Assembly: GCA_026120185.1 (NCBI GenBank)
Contig: JANUWF010003375.1
Span: 4,778,736-4,842,735, forward strand
Direction of reading: 5' to 3'
Source: Voacanga thouarsii
Lineage: Eukaryota; Streptophyta; Magnoliopsida; Gentianales; Apocynaceae
DNA length: 64,000 bases
Positions 53,641 to 64,000 of the stretch are shown here, one piece after another; position 1 is the stretch's first letter, and each line of letters opens with the position of its first letter. Under the pieces are notes generated by a model. That model worked only from the letters and a program-made list of their open reading frames with translations. It was not told the DNA's origin and ran no database searches. The position numbers were made by a program, and so were the translations under genes.

Positions 53641-55340
53641 ATCATTTATCAATCTCTCTATGGACTTGATGGAACAATCTATTACCTATTTGAAGGATTC
53701 AAATAAGGGCTGTGAGTTGGGAGAATTTAAGGAAATAAAAAAAAAAAGTAGTTTGGGAAGGATGAAGTCCTCCATTGAGGAACTAACAAAATTGGACCTC
53801 AAAAAACCTCCCCGAGCACTTGGATTATGCATTTTTAGCTAACGGAGAAAATTTACCTGTAATCATTGCAAATAACCTCACTTATGATCAAAAGACCAAA
53901 TTAGTAAGTCTATTGGGAAAATATAAGGGAGTCATTGCATGGAAAATCATGGACATTAAGGGAATTAGCCATTCGTTTTCTACTCACCAAATTTTGTTAG
54001 ACGAAGGAGCCAAACTCATAGTACAACCCCAAATAGGTTGAACCCAAATATGAGTGATGTTGTAAAAGGTGAGGTAATTAAACTTTTAGATTGCAGCACC
54101 ATTTACTTTATTTCTGATAGTATTTAGGTAAGTCTAACACAAGTGGTACCAAAAAAGTGAGGGATGACTATGAGCCCAAATGGAAAAAATGAGTTGATCC
54201 TAATGAGATTGGTAACCAGTTGGAGAGTTTGTATTGATTATAAAAAATTAAACGAGGCAACTAGGAATGACCATTTTCCTCTCCCTTTTATTGATGAAAT
54301 GTTAGAAAGATTAGCTGGATATGAGTTTTATTGTGTTCTAGATGGTTTTTTTGATTACTTTCAAATTCCTATAGTAGCAAAGGATCAAGAGTAGACCATC
54401 TTTACATGCCCTTTTAGTACTTTTGCATATCGTCGTATACCTTTTGGTCTTTGCAATGATCCACGAACTTTCCAAAGATGTATGATGGCATTTTTTGAAG
54501 GACTTGTGGTAGACATCATTGAGGTATTTATGGACGATTTTTCTATTGTTGGTGACTCTTTTGACTTATGTTTGACCAATTGAGAAATGGAGCTTCAAAT
54601 GTGTGAAGAGACCAACCTTATGTTTAATTCGGAAAAATGCCACCTCATGGTGCAAGAAGGTATTTAATTGGGACACAAGATGTCAAGGAAAGGTATCGAG
54701 GTTGATAGAGCAAAATTAAGGTAATTAAGAAACTTCCTCCTCCCACTTCAGTGAAGGCTATTTGAAGTTTTCTTGTTTATGCAGGTTTTTATAGGAGGTT
54801 TATCTTGGACTTCTCAAAAATTTCTTAACCTCTTACCTCTTTACTTGAAAAGATGCTATTTTTTTATTTTGATGAAAAATGTCTCAATGCTTTTAATATT
54901 CTTAAAAAGAAATTGATCAATTCTCTTATTTTAATTACATCGCATTGTTATCTTCCTTTTCAATTAATGTGTAGTGCAAGTGATTATGTAGGTGTGGTGC
55001 TTGGACAAAGGAGGAATACTTATTTTCAACCAATCTACTATGTAAGCAAAACTCTTACAGTGGCATAAGAGAACTACCCTACAACAGAGAAAGAATTGCT
55101 TGCAATAGTGTTTGCTTTTTTATAAATTCCATTCTTATCTTGTTTTGTCCAAAGTCATTGTGTATACGGACCATTTAACCATTAAATACCTACTAACCAA
55201 GCATAATTCCAAATCGAGATTGATAAGATGGGTTTTATTGTTGCTATAATTTCACTTGGAGGTTAGGGATAAAAATAGAGCAAAAAATTTAGCTGTGGAT
55301 CACTTATCTAGGTTGGAAAATCCCAACCTAGAATAATTGG
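53640..55340 (+). pseudogene. pol: Gypsy D reverse transcriptase and RNase H
   Basis: RT starts near 53820 (LPVIIANNLTYDQKTKLVSL, VIAWKIMDIKGISHSF), passes a gap with stops, and continues at 54164 as MSPNGKNELILMRLVTSWRV, CIDYKKLNEATRNDHFPLPF, VLDGFFDYFQIP (weakened from the usual LDGYSGYNQI), a stop at 54392, then YRRIPFGLCNDPRTFQRCMM and the catalytic VFMDDFSIVGDSF near 54525. A tether GHKMSRKGIEVDRAKL follows. RNase H lies at 54853-55320: [42 protein letters not shown], a frameshift, [14 protein letters not shown] and AVDHLSRLENP. Many stops; all blocks are in order. Confidence 0.87.
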
Positions 55341-55539
55341 CCGAAGGGGATATTAATGACACCTTCCTAGATGAAACACTTTTACTTGTTGATGGTGAGA
55401 TTTCTTAAACACTTTGGTATGAGGATTTTGCTAATTACTTGGCTGTAGGAATTTTTTCGGAGGATTTCATGACACAACAAAAGAAGAGATTCCTCTTCGA
55501 AGTAAAGTATTACTTTTGGGAAGATCCTTACTTGTTTAA

Positions 55540-56675
55540 GTGTTGTGTAGATTAAATCATTCGGAGATGTGTGGATTCCATGAGAAGTGCAAATATCTTA
55601 AAACATTGTCATGAAAGACCCGCAGTTGGCCACTACTAAGCTAACAACATTGCAAGAAAGGTGCTTGAGTTTGGATTTTATTGGCCAACACTATTTAAGA
55701 ACTCTTATAGGTTTGTTCAAATTTATGGTAGGTGTCAAAGTACCGGTAACATTTCGAAATCTAATGAGATACCATTGTAGATTTTTCAAACTTATGACAT
55801 TTTTTATTGTTGGGGGATTGATTTCATGGGCCCTTTTTCTAATTCTCTGGGTAACAAATACATCTTAGTTGTGGTTGAGTATGTATCTACGTGGTTAAGG
55901 CGCAAACCTTGCTTACTAATGATGTCGGATAGTAGTCAAATTTCTTAAAAAACTTTTCACCTGTTTTGGTGTACCTAAGGTACTCATTAGTGATAGGGGA
56001 ACATACTTTTATAATACCCAATTAGATAAAGTTCTCAAACATCTAGGTGTTACTCATCAATTTGCTACTCCCTATCACTCCGCAATAAGTGGCCAAGTTG
56101 AGATGGTCAATCGAGAGATCAAAAGAATTTTAGAAAAAGTTATTAATCATATGAGAAAGGATACTTTTTAGGCTTATAAGATGGCTTTCAAAACTCCTAT
56201 TAGTACAACTCTCTATCAATTGGTGTATGGAAAATCTTGTCATTTGCCTGTGAAGATTGAACATAAAGCTTATTGGGCTATCAAACTTGTTAACTTTGAT
56301 CTTGAGCTTGCTGGAAGATCCAGGTTACTTCACTTGAATGCATTGGAAGAATTGCACATGGCTGCATACGATAATTCTCTACTCTACAATGAGCGGGTGA
56401 AATGATGGCATGATAAGTATATTGCTCAACATTAGGAGTTTTAAGAAGGTGACCAAGTGTTGTTGCTTAATTCTTGCTTGCAACTCTCTCCGGGTAAGTT
56501 GAAATCGAGATGGTCGGGGCCAAATGTGGTGGCTAAGGTTTTTCCTTTTGGTACTCTTGAAGTTTCTCACTCAGTTAATGGTACTTTCAAAGTCAATGGA
56601 AATAGGGTGAAGCATTATTTTGGTGAGACTTTTGACACTTTGGATCACGTGGATATTTTTCTCCATGATTCATGA
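55540..56675 (+). pseudogene. pol: Gypsy D integrase
   Basis: A zinc-binding segment is visible near 55560-55800 in a shifted frame (RRCVDSMRSANILKHCHERP, FGFYWPTLFKNSYRF). The catalytic core follows: [20 protein letters not shown] near 55820, ISDRGTYFYNTQLDKVLKHL near 55990, and SGQVEMVNREIKRILEKVIN near 56090, so the acidic catalytic triad can be read. The C-terminal part continues as YKMAFKTPISTTLYQLVYGK, HLPVKIEHKAYWAIKLVNFD and KLKSRWSGPNVVAKVFPFGT to SVNGTFKVNGNRVKHY. No chromodomain follows, in line with the Athila/Tat branch. Frameshifts near 55600 and 55900 and several stops inactivate it. Confidence 0.88.
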
Positions 56676-56679
56676 CTTT

Positions 56680-57883
56680 TCTTAGGATTTCTTTTTTGTT
56701 TATTTTAGTTGTCTTTTCTTTTATTTTACTTTTATTTTTCCTTTGCTAGATTTATGTTTTTTGTTTTCTTTTTCTTTTTTGAGTTAGGTACCCTTCTCTA
56801 GTGACTCCTTGTGGTGGATTCACACATGTTGGAACTAATTCACAATGGAAGTATTTTCTTTTCTCTATTCTTTCCCTTTTATTTATTTTGGAATTTTTCT
56901 GATTTTTTTTGTGGCTTTCATTATTTAGCAAGGTTGTGATTATCTTTCTTACTTGGATATGAGTTTTATTATTCATTTGGTGTACTTTTATGAAATTAGT
57001 TTATTGGGTAGGATATTTTTAAGACTTGAGAATTTGGATTAATTTTGTTTATGCATTAGTGTTTGAGTATTATTTGACTCATCTAGTTTGAATATGGAGG
57101 ATATGATGAGTATGGGGAAAGTTGTTGGCTAACTCTTGTATTATGGGTTTAAACTTTGCTTAGCTTTGATTTGTGATAAGGAATGTGAGAAGATAAAATT
57201 TTTTAGTGTAAATATTGAGTCAAAAAATTTTGTGAATGAGTTGAAGATTGAGAAAAATGAGTTGATTGTTGTTTCCTCTATGAAGGTGCGAAAAATATTT
57301 TTGCTTGAGTATAGGGGTAAATACGAGTAGTAAATAGAAATCCACTTTCTTGAGGCTATTAATTCCCGAAAGCAAAAAGAAAGGGAAAATGTTGAAAAAA
57401 TGATGAGTGATGGCTGAAAGAAGGCCAATACGATGCGTGAAGAGAAATCCATTCAGTCAAGGCTATCAATTGCCTCAGTCATTGAAAAAATTGAGAGGAA
57501 AAAAATGGAGTGTTTTCCTCGAATCACTACTTGAGTTGTGCAATTTTTAGATTTATAATGGTTAAGTTGGTAGATAGCTTAACTTGTATAATTTTTGTTA
57601 TCTATGTTTTACTTGAAGGGTGAAATAATTTTCTTAAACTATGGTATAAGCTTATTTAATTTGACTTCAAGAGTTTTGTGATATCTTATCAAATGCTTCA
57701 AGTTACATTTCTTTTCAAAGGGTTGGATGAATGATAAAAGTTTTATCTAAAGTTTGAAAGGAAGTTGTAAGCCTTGTTATGATTCAAATTTTGGAATGAT
57801 AAAAAGCTCGTGTTTTCTTGATTATTTTCTTAACCTAAGTGTTTTTGCTTAATAACAAGCAAAGGTTCAAGTGTGGAGGAATG
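56680..57883 (+). other. Tail of D between integrase and 3' LTR
   Basis: No recognised domain. ORFs at 57136-57330 and on the opposite strand (57141-57452) are short and without homology by eye. The last ~350 bp (57530-57883) parallel the LARD-like element at 17861-18330, including GGTTCAAGTGTGGAGG, the probable polypurine tract just before the 3' LTR. Confidence 0.6.
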
Positions 57884-58065
57884 TGATAGGAGCTAGATTT
57901 ATCACTATTTTCCTAGTTATTTGAGGCTAATTTGAGATACTTTGATGTAATAACTAGGAATATTCCTTCCTATTTGATATTTTGCTTGTAAAAAGTGTTT
58001 TTGATGAATTTGTCCAAAATTGAGTGGATTTCGAGCAAAATATGGAAAAATTCCAGAACGTACCT
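57884..58065 (+). repeat. 3' LTR of D, truncated by LTR G
   Basis: TGATAGGAGCTAGATTTATC to CCAGAACGTACCT, matching the first 180 bp of the 5' LTR, then replaced by TGTAACACCCC. Confidence 0.85.
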
Positions 58066-60115
58066 TGTAACACCCCACTACCTATGTACCCCAATGGGGA
58101 CAGGAATGTCACCCTGTCCTTAGGACAAGGGGTATAACTAGGTGCTAGAAAATATAGAAGGAAATAACTTAATAATAAACTTATTACAATCCCAAAAATA
58201 ATACTTATACAAGTCTTAAAACAAATGGAAGATAACTAAAATCTCCAACAAATAAATACATCAAAATAAATCTTCTAAGTTCATGGCAACATAAGTAAGT
58301 CAACATTTGAAGCAGGATCGACCTAAAGACATGATATAAAAAGGTGGTGAGAAACAGTTCTCAGTAAGTCTCGTGTGTGCTCATGACAGTATAAGGAAAC
58401 ATTTCATGTATGCAAAATTTGAACAAGTCACAACAAAAAGTCTGCAAGTCCATAAATTCATCTTTGAACAATGAATGTTGTTTTATCAGCATATGTAAAA
58501 TAAAAGTGCTCAAGTTGTAAAGAAATAAACCACTCAAATAAAGTTGGCTATGAAACCTTACATTGTAGTTATGGCCATGAAACCCTGCATCATGACCGTG
58601 TATTATGAAACCTTACATCACAATACAAGTGGGTGATCGGCCCACTTGCTGAGATACTCCTCCATCTCTACACCTAAACTTATCAATTATCTACTCCGAA
58701 AATAAACAGTCTACCTGAACTGTACTGCTAGCTTGGACCGGCCTAACTAACAAGAACTAACATATTGTCTAGGCAGAGTTCACCCCTCAGTAATGGCCAC
58801 TTATTAAGAGACTTACCCCAACCCTTTAAAGACTAGTCCTAGTAGTCTACCCTTATTGAGTACTCAATATTATGTCTTTCCCACTTGGGAAATGTAAAAT
58901 CAACAAAGTGTTTTTTTTTTTTTTTTTGAAGTAGCATTATGATAGACAATCTTAGATAAAAATTGGTTTAGGAAAATTTTATTGTTTTGCTTGGGAAATT
59001 GTTTGCTTGACTAAAAATTATTTTAATTTAGCAGAAAGAATAAATTGTCCATAATTGCATCCCAAAGTACATATTCCAAGGTAACCTGTACATTTGACTT
59101 GCAAAAGTGCTTCTATTCACAAACTTCTATGCAAGGACTTACTTTGATCTCTTGATTTCACTTGACAAAATAATCCTCCAAGTCTTGCTCAAGGCAACCT
59201 AACCTTGTCCGGGGTAAATACAGGGTATATGTCACTATTAGTACACAACTAAGTAACAACATTGCATAGGTACAAATAACTCCCAACTTCTCATTCACAT
59301 ATTCAATAGCAATACTCAAATATGATGCTAATGGTTTAGGAGTTCTAAACTTAATTGATAAAATATTTTAGAGGTTAAACATTAATATAGGAATAATTTG
59401 ATATTATAGTAACATAAGTAAGCAATATAGTAGTAATTGAGTTTAATAAAAAATAATAACATTGTCCAAGGTATTGATAAAAATGTTGATAATTTTATAG
59501 ATAATAATATTGCTATAAGGATAATAAAAATAGTAATGATGATATTATTATGTGTGTGTGTATATATATAATAAAGAAAAATACTAATGTTTAATAAAAA
59601 TAATAGTATTAATATTTATTGTATTAATATTAATAATAAATTATTATTAGTAGTAATGTTAGTAATAAAAATAATGATAGTGAGTAAGTATGAAAAGTGG
59701 CAATAATATTACTATTAGTATTTAAAGGTAGTAATAATTTTGCTATTAATAAATAAAGTAGCAATCATACAAGTAGAGTGAGAATAATAATTTTCATAGC
59801 AAAGTAGCATCAATAGCAATATAATTGTTGGCATGGAAATTGATGGCAAGATTAACAATATTAAAGTATTAGCAAAATTAGAATAGCAAAAATCCCCATT
59901 ATCCAACATATTATCTCGTGCTAGTGTCATATAGACCCAATTCACAAATATACTAACGACATATCAAAACCTCATATTAAATCAAAACCCCAAATATACT
60001 ACACTGAATAGTCCTAATACACATCTCATTCTATACATAAAAAAATCATCCATGTCATAATTAAATATGCATTTATTTCCCCAACTCTACTAGACCATCA
60101 ACCATCACATCAATA
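58066..60115 (-). repeat. Tekay-like LTR G, 3' part, truncated by Copia F
   Basis: Starts TGTAACACCCCACTACC, carries TCTCAGTAAGTCTCGTGTGTGC with a hairpin at 58348-58363, GAGATACTCCTCCATCTC near 58650, TTATTGAGTACTCAA near 58850 and GTCCGGGGTAAATACAGGG near 59210. A three-copy ATGAAACC repeat is at 58550-58630. It breaks off near 60115; the exact point is uncertain. Since the LTR's 3' end abuts D, it is from a 3' LTR or a solo LTR. The AT-rich stretch 59340-59800 is low complexity. Confidence 0.72.
58348..58363. other. LTR hairpin in G, 6-bp perfect stem
   Basis: TGAGAAACAGTTCTCA: stem TGAGAA/TTCTCA with loop ACAG. The last pair differs from the homologous hairpin at 2426-2441, where it is T-A rather than A-T. 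Confidence 0.55.
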
Positions 60116-61670
60116 AGCTATCGAAGGGATTTCACTAACGCAATAGCATTTAGCGTAGCAAAAAAATAGAAATCCCATCGTGGGATCACATGCATATGAC
60201 TTAAACAGGCAAAAGAACAAGCACGAGTTTACCTATGTCGTTCAAAAACATTCCTTCGTGTGTGAAGGTTGAGGCGCGATCCAGCAAACCTCTCGATCAA
60301 ATAACAACCGGATGATGAACAGTTTGTCTTGCCTCTTCAATCTCAACATGAGATTGACTCTAAGAGTAATCCACATGAGATATACTCTCAAGAATACCAG
60401 AACACAGTCTTTGTGCTAGCAGAGAAAGAATGGCGGCTAGGATAAAAAATCTTAGAGAAAAAGAAGGGAAAAACGTGCGTATCAAAAACTCAGAAAAAAA
60501 TTTCTCTGTCATTCATTTTTTTTTTTAAAAAAAACAATCACTGCCTATTCTAAGGGAAAAAATCCCAGAAAAATAGTCACTGATGAATTCTAAAAGAATT
60601 AGAATTCTTTAATTGTAATTGGAACCTACAAGTTCTCACAATTACAATTTGGCCCAAAAATTATAACTAGTTATAATTTGACCACAGTAACTTCTTCTTC
60701 TCACAATTAACCTCATAATGTTATTAAATAACATCTTGAGTACTTAATTCTCTATTATATGTGACCTATTAGATTTCCCAATCTATTGGTAGCGGATATG
60801 AATTAATCCAAATGTCTTTGAAATTAATAGTCCTTAATAATTTAGAATTGACCTATTAATTCTAATCATGATTGGTTTATTAATTCATCAATTAATAAAC
60901 CCATAGTCTACAGATCATGAGCAGTATCTAGAAACATATCATGACCACCTAAGAGTCTAGAAAGTCGAGTGGCTAGACATGAACCCTTCAGTAACAAACT
61001 ATAGTGCAATAAATTCCCTTCACGATACAATATCTCATTCGGTTTGGAGTATAGAATTAGTGCCAACTCTTTCCAGAATACATATTAATTCTGGTCTGAA
61101 TATATTAGTACTTGTACCAGGAATCCATTACTCCACATGTGTATTAATTGCAACTATTTTCAATACACAATCACCTAGGCAAAGATACTTGCACGTTTGC
61201 TACACTCAAGTCTAAGGATACTTGCACGTTTGTTATAGAAGATTTTATCATTGGAACTACATAGTTATCCATGTGGTTATCTTATAGCCATGTCATCCAA
61301 TGTACTTATTCTATTAATAAGCATCCACGTGTTAACTTTGAGTATCACAATACTCACGGATATGAGAACCACCGCCTGATCAAATCAAGAAGTCTAAGAT
61401 ATGCTAGTCATAATGCATTGATGAAGTCATATCAATAATACTACTACTAGGTATTACTTAAGTACTAATACTATACAGTATAGTAAGAATATCACATCAT
61501 GATCTCTATTACGATTTTCTTAATACAGTGTTATACTAGGAACTTTATCTAACAATTATTTTCAATGGAAGTAAAGAAAACAAATAGAAAGATAAATAAT
61601 GCCTTGTATTATAAAATAAATGTGTCATATACAAAGTACAAGTGATTGCCTTTAGGGCATAACACTAACA
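60116..61670 (-). repeat. 3' LTR of Copia F
   Basis: On the minus strand it starts TGTTAGTGTTATGCCCTAAAG at 61670 and parallels E's LTR at 44188-45896. It lacks a stretch of about 150 bp relative to E near 61185, where TACTTGCACGTTTG is also repeated. The inner boundary near 60116 is approximate. Confidence 0.7.
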
Positions 61671-61689
61671 AACTCACACTTGCACTAAA

Positions 61690-63466
61690 GCTAATCATTC
61701 ATGTATCTAATTCCGAATGACTCAACATGCCTATCATGTTTCTTTTGGGATAATGTTTTTGTAAGTGGGTGAGCTATGTTCTCATCCGTGGGAACTCTCT
61801 CTATCTTTACATCTTATCTATCTATAATTTCCTAGATCAGATGATAGCGTTGTAGCATGTGTTTGGATCGTTGGTGAGACTATAGTTCCTTTGCTTGTAT
61901 AATGGCTCCGTTGTTGTCACAATAAAATGATATTGGACCAACAACACTAGGGACCACACGTAGTTCTGTCACGAACTTCTTGATCCAAACGTCTTCTTTA
62001 GCTGCTTTAGAAACGACTATGTACTCAGCTTCTGTCGTAGAGTCAGCAATAGTTTCTTGTTTGGCATTCTTCCAACCTATTACCCCCTCCATAGAATGTA
62101 AACATGTAACTAGATTGTGATTTGAAATCATCTTTATTAGATTAAAAACTGGCATTAGTATACTCGTTTACTTTCAAGTCACCTTCTCCATAAATCAAGA
62201 ACACATCCTTAGTCCTTCACAAGTATTTAAGGATATTCTTTACAGCTGCCCAATAACCTTTACTAGGATTAAATTGATATCTGCTCGTCAAACTGAGAGC
62301 ACAGGATACAACGGGCCTCGTACATATAGTAGCATACATAATAGATTCAACTGTTGAAGTATATAGAATCTTACTCATATGATCCCTTTCAACTTATGTC
62401 TTAGGAGATATCGATTTTGAAAGGCTTATCCCATGAGACATCGATAAGATTTCCTTTTTGGATTGATCCATGCTAAACTTCTTTCACACTTTATCTATAT
62501 ATGTAGACTGTGAAAGACTAAGCAACCTTTTTTTACCTATCTTAATAGATCCTTATTCCAAGAATATATGTTGCTTCTCTAAGGTTTTTCATGGTGAATT
62601 TCTTGGACAACCAAACTTTAATTGATTGAAGGATAGGTACATTGTTTTCTTTTAGCAATATGTCATCTACATAAAGTAATAAGAAAACTATTGAACTTCT
62701 ACTAACCTTCTTGTACACACAAAGCTCATCCATGTTTCGAATGAAACCAAACTCTTTGATTGTTTCATCAAAATAGATGTTCCAACTCCTAGAAGCTTGC
62801 CTAAGTCTATAAATGGACCTTTGCAACTTGTACACTTTTGTGCTATCATTGGATGTGAAACCCTCAAGTTGTGTCATATACACTTTCTCAGTTAGATTTC
62901 CATTTAGGAAAGTTATTTTCATATCCATTTACCAGATCTCATAATCATGATGAGCGGCAATGGCTAGGAGTATCCTAACGGATTTTAGCATAGCTATTGG
63001 CAAAAAGGTTTCGTCATAGTCAATACCATGTTGTTGATGACAACCCTTAGTCAGTAGTTGTGCTTTATAGGTAACTACGTTACTATCCATATCAGTTTTC
63101 TTCTTGAAATCTCATTTGCACCCAACATGTTTTATTCCTTTGGTTGGATCAACCAAAGTCCATACTTAGTTGTCGTACATAGAATCCATCTTTGACTTCA
63201 TAGCCTCAAGCCATATATTATATTCTGAACTGTTTAGAACTTTCTTGTAGTTAGTAGGCTCATTTTCATCTATGAGCAATATGTTACTGTGGTCAATTAT
63301 ATGAAATCCATATCTCTCAGGTGCCATACGTATCCTACTCGGCCTTCAAGGATCTTGTGTAGTAGAAGGCTCATCTATTCTCTCAATAGATGTGGGGTCA
63401 GACGATTGATCCTTATTTGTGGGTTCTTCTTGAACTTAACTAAGTTCAATTTTACTCCTACTGTAT
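61690..63466 (-). pseudogene. pol: Copia F reverse transcriptase and RNase H
   Basis: On the minus strand from 63466: IELS-VQEEPTNKDQSSDP linker, RIRMAPERYGFHIIDHSN, then the RT start YNIWLEAMKSKMDSMYDN with a stop and VWTLVDPT, a stretch with stops, and the open frame 62928-62542: MDMKITFLNGNLTEKVYMTQ, SIYRLRQASRSWNIYFDE and LLYVDDILLKENNVPILQ. RNase H follows at 62155-61880 (IGWKNAKQETIADSTTEAEY, VPSVVGPISFYCDNNGAI). The KTAFLNG motif reads KITFLNG here. It is more decayed than E but keeps a single-copy order, so it shows what E looked like before its rearrangement. Confidence 0.87.
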
Positions 63467-64000
63467 TGATAGGGCCTAAATTAATCATATTTTGTTGAGT
63501 TATTTGAGGCTATTTTATGATACATTCTGTTCAATAACTAATCATATTCCTTCACATTTGAGATTTTACACTTGGAAATGTATTTTGATCATTATTTTAG
63601 ATTTTAGGGGTAAAACAAAGTAAAAACATCGCAAAACAGAACGTAGGCGGCGCCAGCCAGGGCAGAGGAACTGGCGTCGGCCACACACTTTGAGAGAATA
63701 AAAAATTATTGAAACAAGACTGGAACAGAACCAAACCGGCGCCGGCTCTAGCAGCCAACGTGGCACTGGTTGTACTCTGGACAATATTGTGCTAAAATCA
63801 AGAAAAAATTGACGATTGATTGAAGAAATAGAACACAACCGGCGCCGGCTCTAGTAGCCAAGGCGGCACCGGCTGTACTTTGAGGATAAGACGGAATCTT
63901 GATTTTTCTACGTTATTTTTGGTAATCTGCAGAATTTTAGTATCTTCCTACTTCTACTCGACCAAGAACCTTACACCAACGAGTTTAGGCACTTACTATG
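63467..64000 (+). repeat. Start of Athila/Tat-like LTR H, runs off the window
   Basis: TGATAGGGCCTAAATTAATC, then GTTATTTGAGGC, TTCAATAACTAATCATATTC and TTTGAGATTTTACACTTGG parallel the first 130 bp of D's LTR (50879-51010). A three-unit GC-rich array follows at 63640-63895. The element's body is beyond the window. Confidence 0.75.
63640..63895 (+). repeat. GC-rich three-unit palindromic array in LTR H
   Basis: Units begin near 63640 (GTAGGCGGCGCCAGCC), 63734 (AACCGGCGCCGGCTCTAG) and 63837 (AACCGGCGCCGGCTCTAG), 94-103 bp apart, each followed after ~10-15 bases by a second word (CTGGCGTCGG, TGGCACTGGTTGTAC, GGCACCGGCTGTAC). CCGGCGCCGG is a perfect 10-bp palindrome. AT-rich spacers separate the units. 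Confidence 0.8.

Larger units (their letters stand above)
50879..58065 (+). mobile_element. Athila/Tat-like Gypsy element D, 3' LTR truncated
   Basis: A plus-strand element with a 5' LTR (50879-52298), decayed Asp-type primer site, degraded gag, protease, RT, RNase H, integrase, a ~1.2 kb tail without clear coding content, and the first 182 bp of the 3' LTR (57884-58065). Protein wording ([40 protein letters not shown]) is that of the non-chromodomain Gypsy branch including Athila and Tat. It is inserted in C's gag-pol and cut by LTR G. I cannot settle Athila versus Tat; no env-like ORF is seen. Confidence 0.85.
60116..63466 (-). mobile_element. Copia element F, 5' part missing
   Basis: Minus-strand Copia of the same family as E: a 3' LTR (about 60116-61670), polypurine tract, RNase H and RT to about 63250, and the linker before RT up to 63466, where LTR H starts. 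Gag, protease, integrase and the 5' LTR are absent. Confidence 0.8.

Noticed and set aside
56680..57883. Possible env-like gene after the integrase of D
   Set aside because: No ORF longer than about 100 residues and no signal peptide with transmembrane layout is visible.

Overview
The window looks like plant nuclear heterochromatin. It is AT-rich and made almost entirely of long terminal repeat (LTR) retrotransposons, many inserted into one another. I found no intact host gene, no rRNA or tRNA gene, no bacterial-style operon and no CRISPR. The protein domains (Copia and Gypsy gag, aspartic protease, integrase, reverse transcriptase, RNase H) and the primer-binding sites (initiator-Met type and Asp-tRNA type) are those of angiosperm retroelements. 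The species cannot be named from this. Every coding region is broken by stops or frameshifts.

Layout. Positions 1-14295 hold minus-strand Tekay/Del-like Gypsy material: a broken gag-protease (1-1287), an acidic ORF (1593-2063), a primer-binding site, and a ~4.6 kb LTR (2137-9965). That LTR is split by a complete 3,216-bp solo LTR (3035-6250, duplication ATAAG). A second long LTR follows (9968-14295). Positions 14296-20987 are a patchwork: an unassigned stretch, Copia LTR fragments, a Tekay LTR fragment with a 25-bp periodic array, and a non-autonomous, coding-free element of the Athila/Tat type (15794-20840). Positions 20988-38676 are a decayed plus-strand Copia (element A), interrupted in its pol gene by a better preserved Copia (element B, 27116-36330) with two LTRs, primer-binding site, polypurine tract and a full set of domains.

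A's 3' LTR is cut at 38677 by a plus-strand Tekay-like element C. Its 5' LTR (38677-49137) has itself received a Copia solo LTR (41725-43237) and a rearranged minus-strand Copia (E, 44188-48980). C's gag-protease (49330-50878) is cut by an Athila/Tat-like Gypsy element D (50879-58065). D's 3' LTR is cut by a minus-strand Tekay LTR (G, from 58066), which meets a minus-strand Copia (F, to 63466), which meets the start of another Athila/Tat-like LTR (H, 63467 to the edge). The inferred relative ages are: Copia LTR fragment older than A; A older than B and C; C older than E, the solo LTR and D; D older than G.

The most interesting signals are non-coding. (1) The Copia 5' leaders of A and B carry repeated RNA-like structures: a hairpin with a constant GAC-CAAA-GTC tip, and a two-part stem around a constant AAAGGATTTAATCCTTGACATA-like core. 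The outer stems differ in sequence between copies but keep pairing. (2) A GC-rich module of about 45-55 bp built from near-palindromic words (CCTGGNGCCAGG, CCGGCGCCGG) occurs in a Copia leader, a Gypsy LTR and a non-autonomous element leader, with alignable sequence between lineages. (3) Diverged Tekay LTRs share a small hairpin with changing stem sequence next to a conserved GTGTGTGC-flanked motif. These are inferences from reading and need alignment and folding to confirm.
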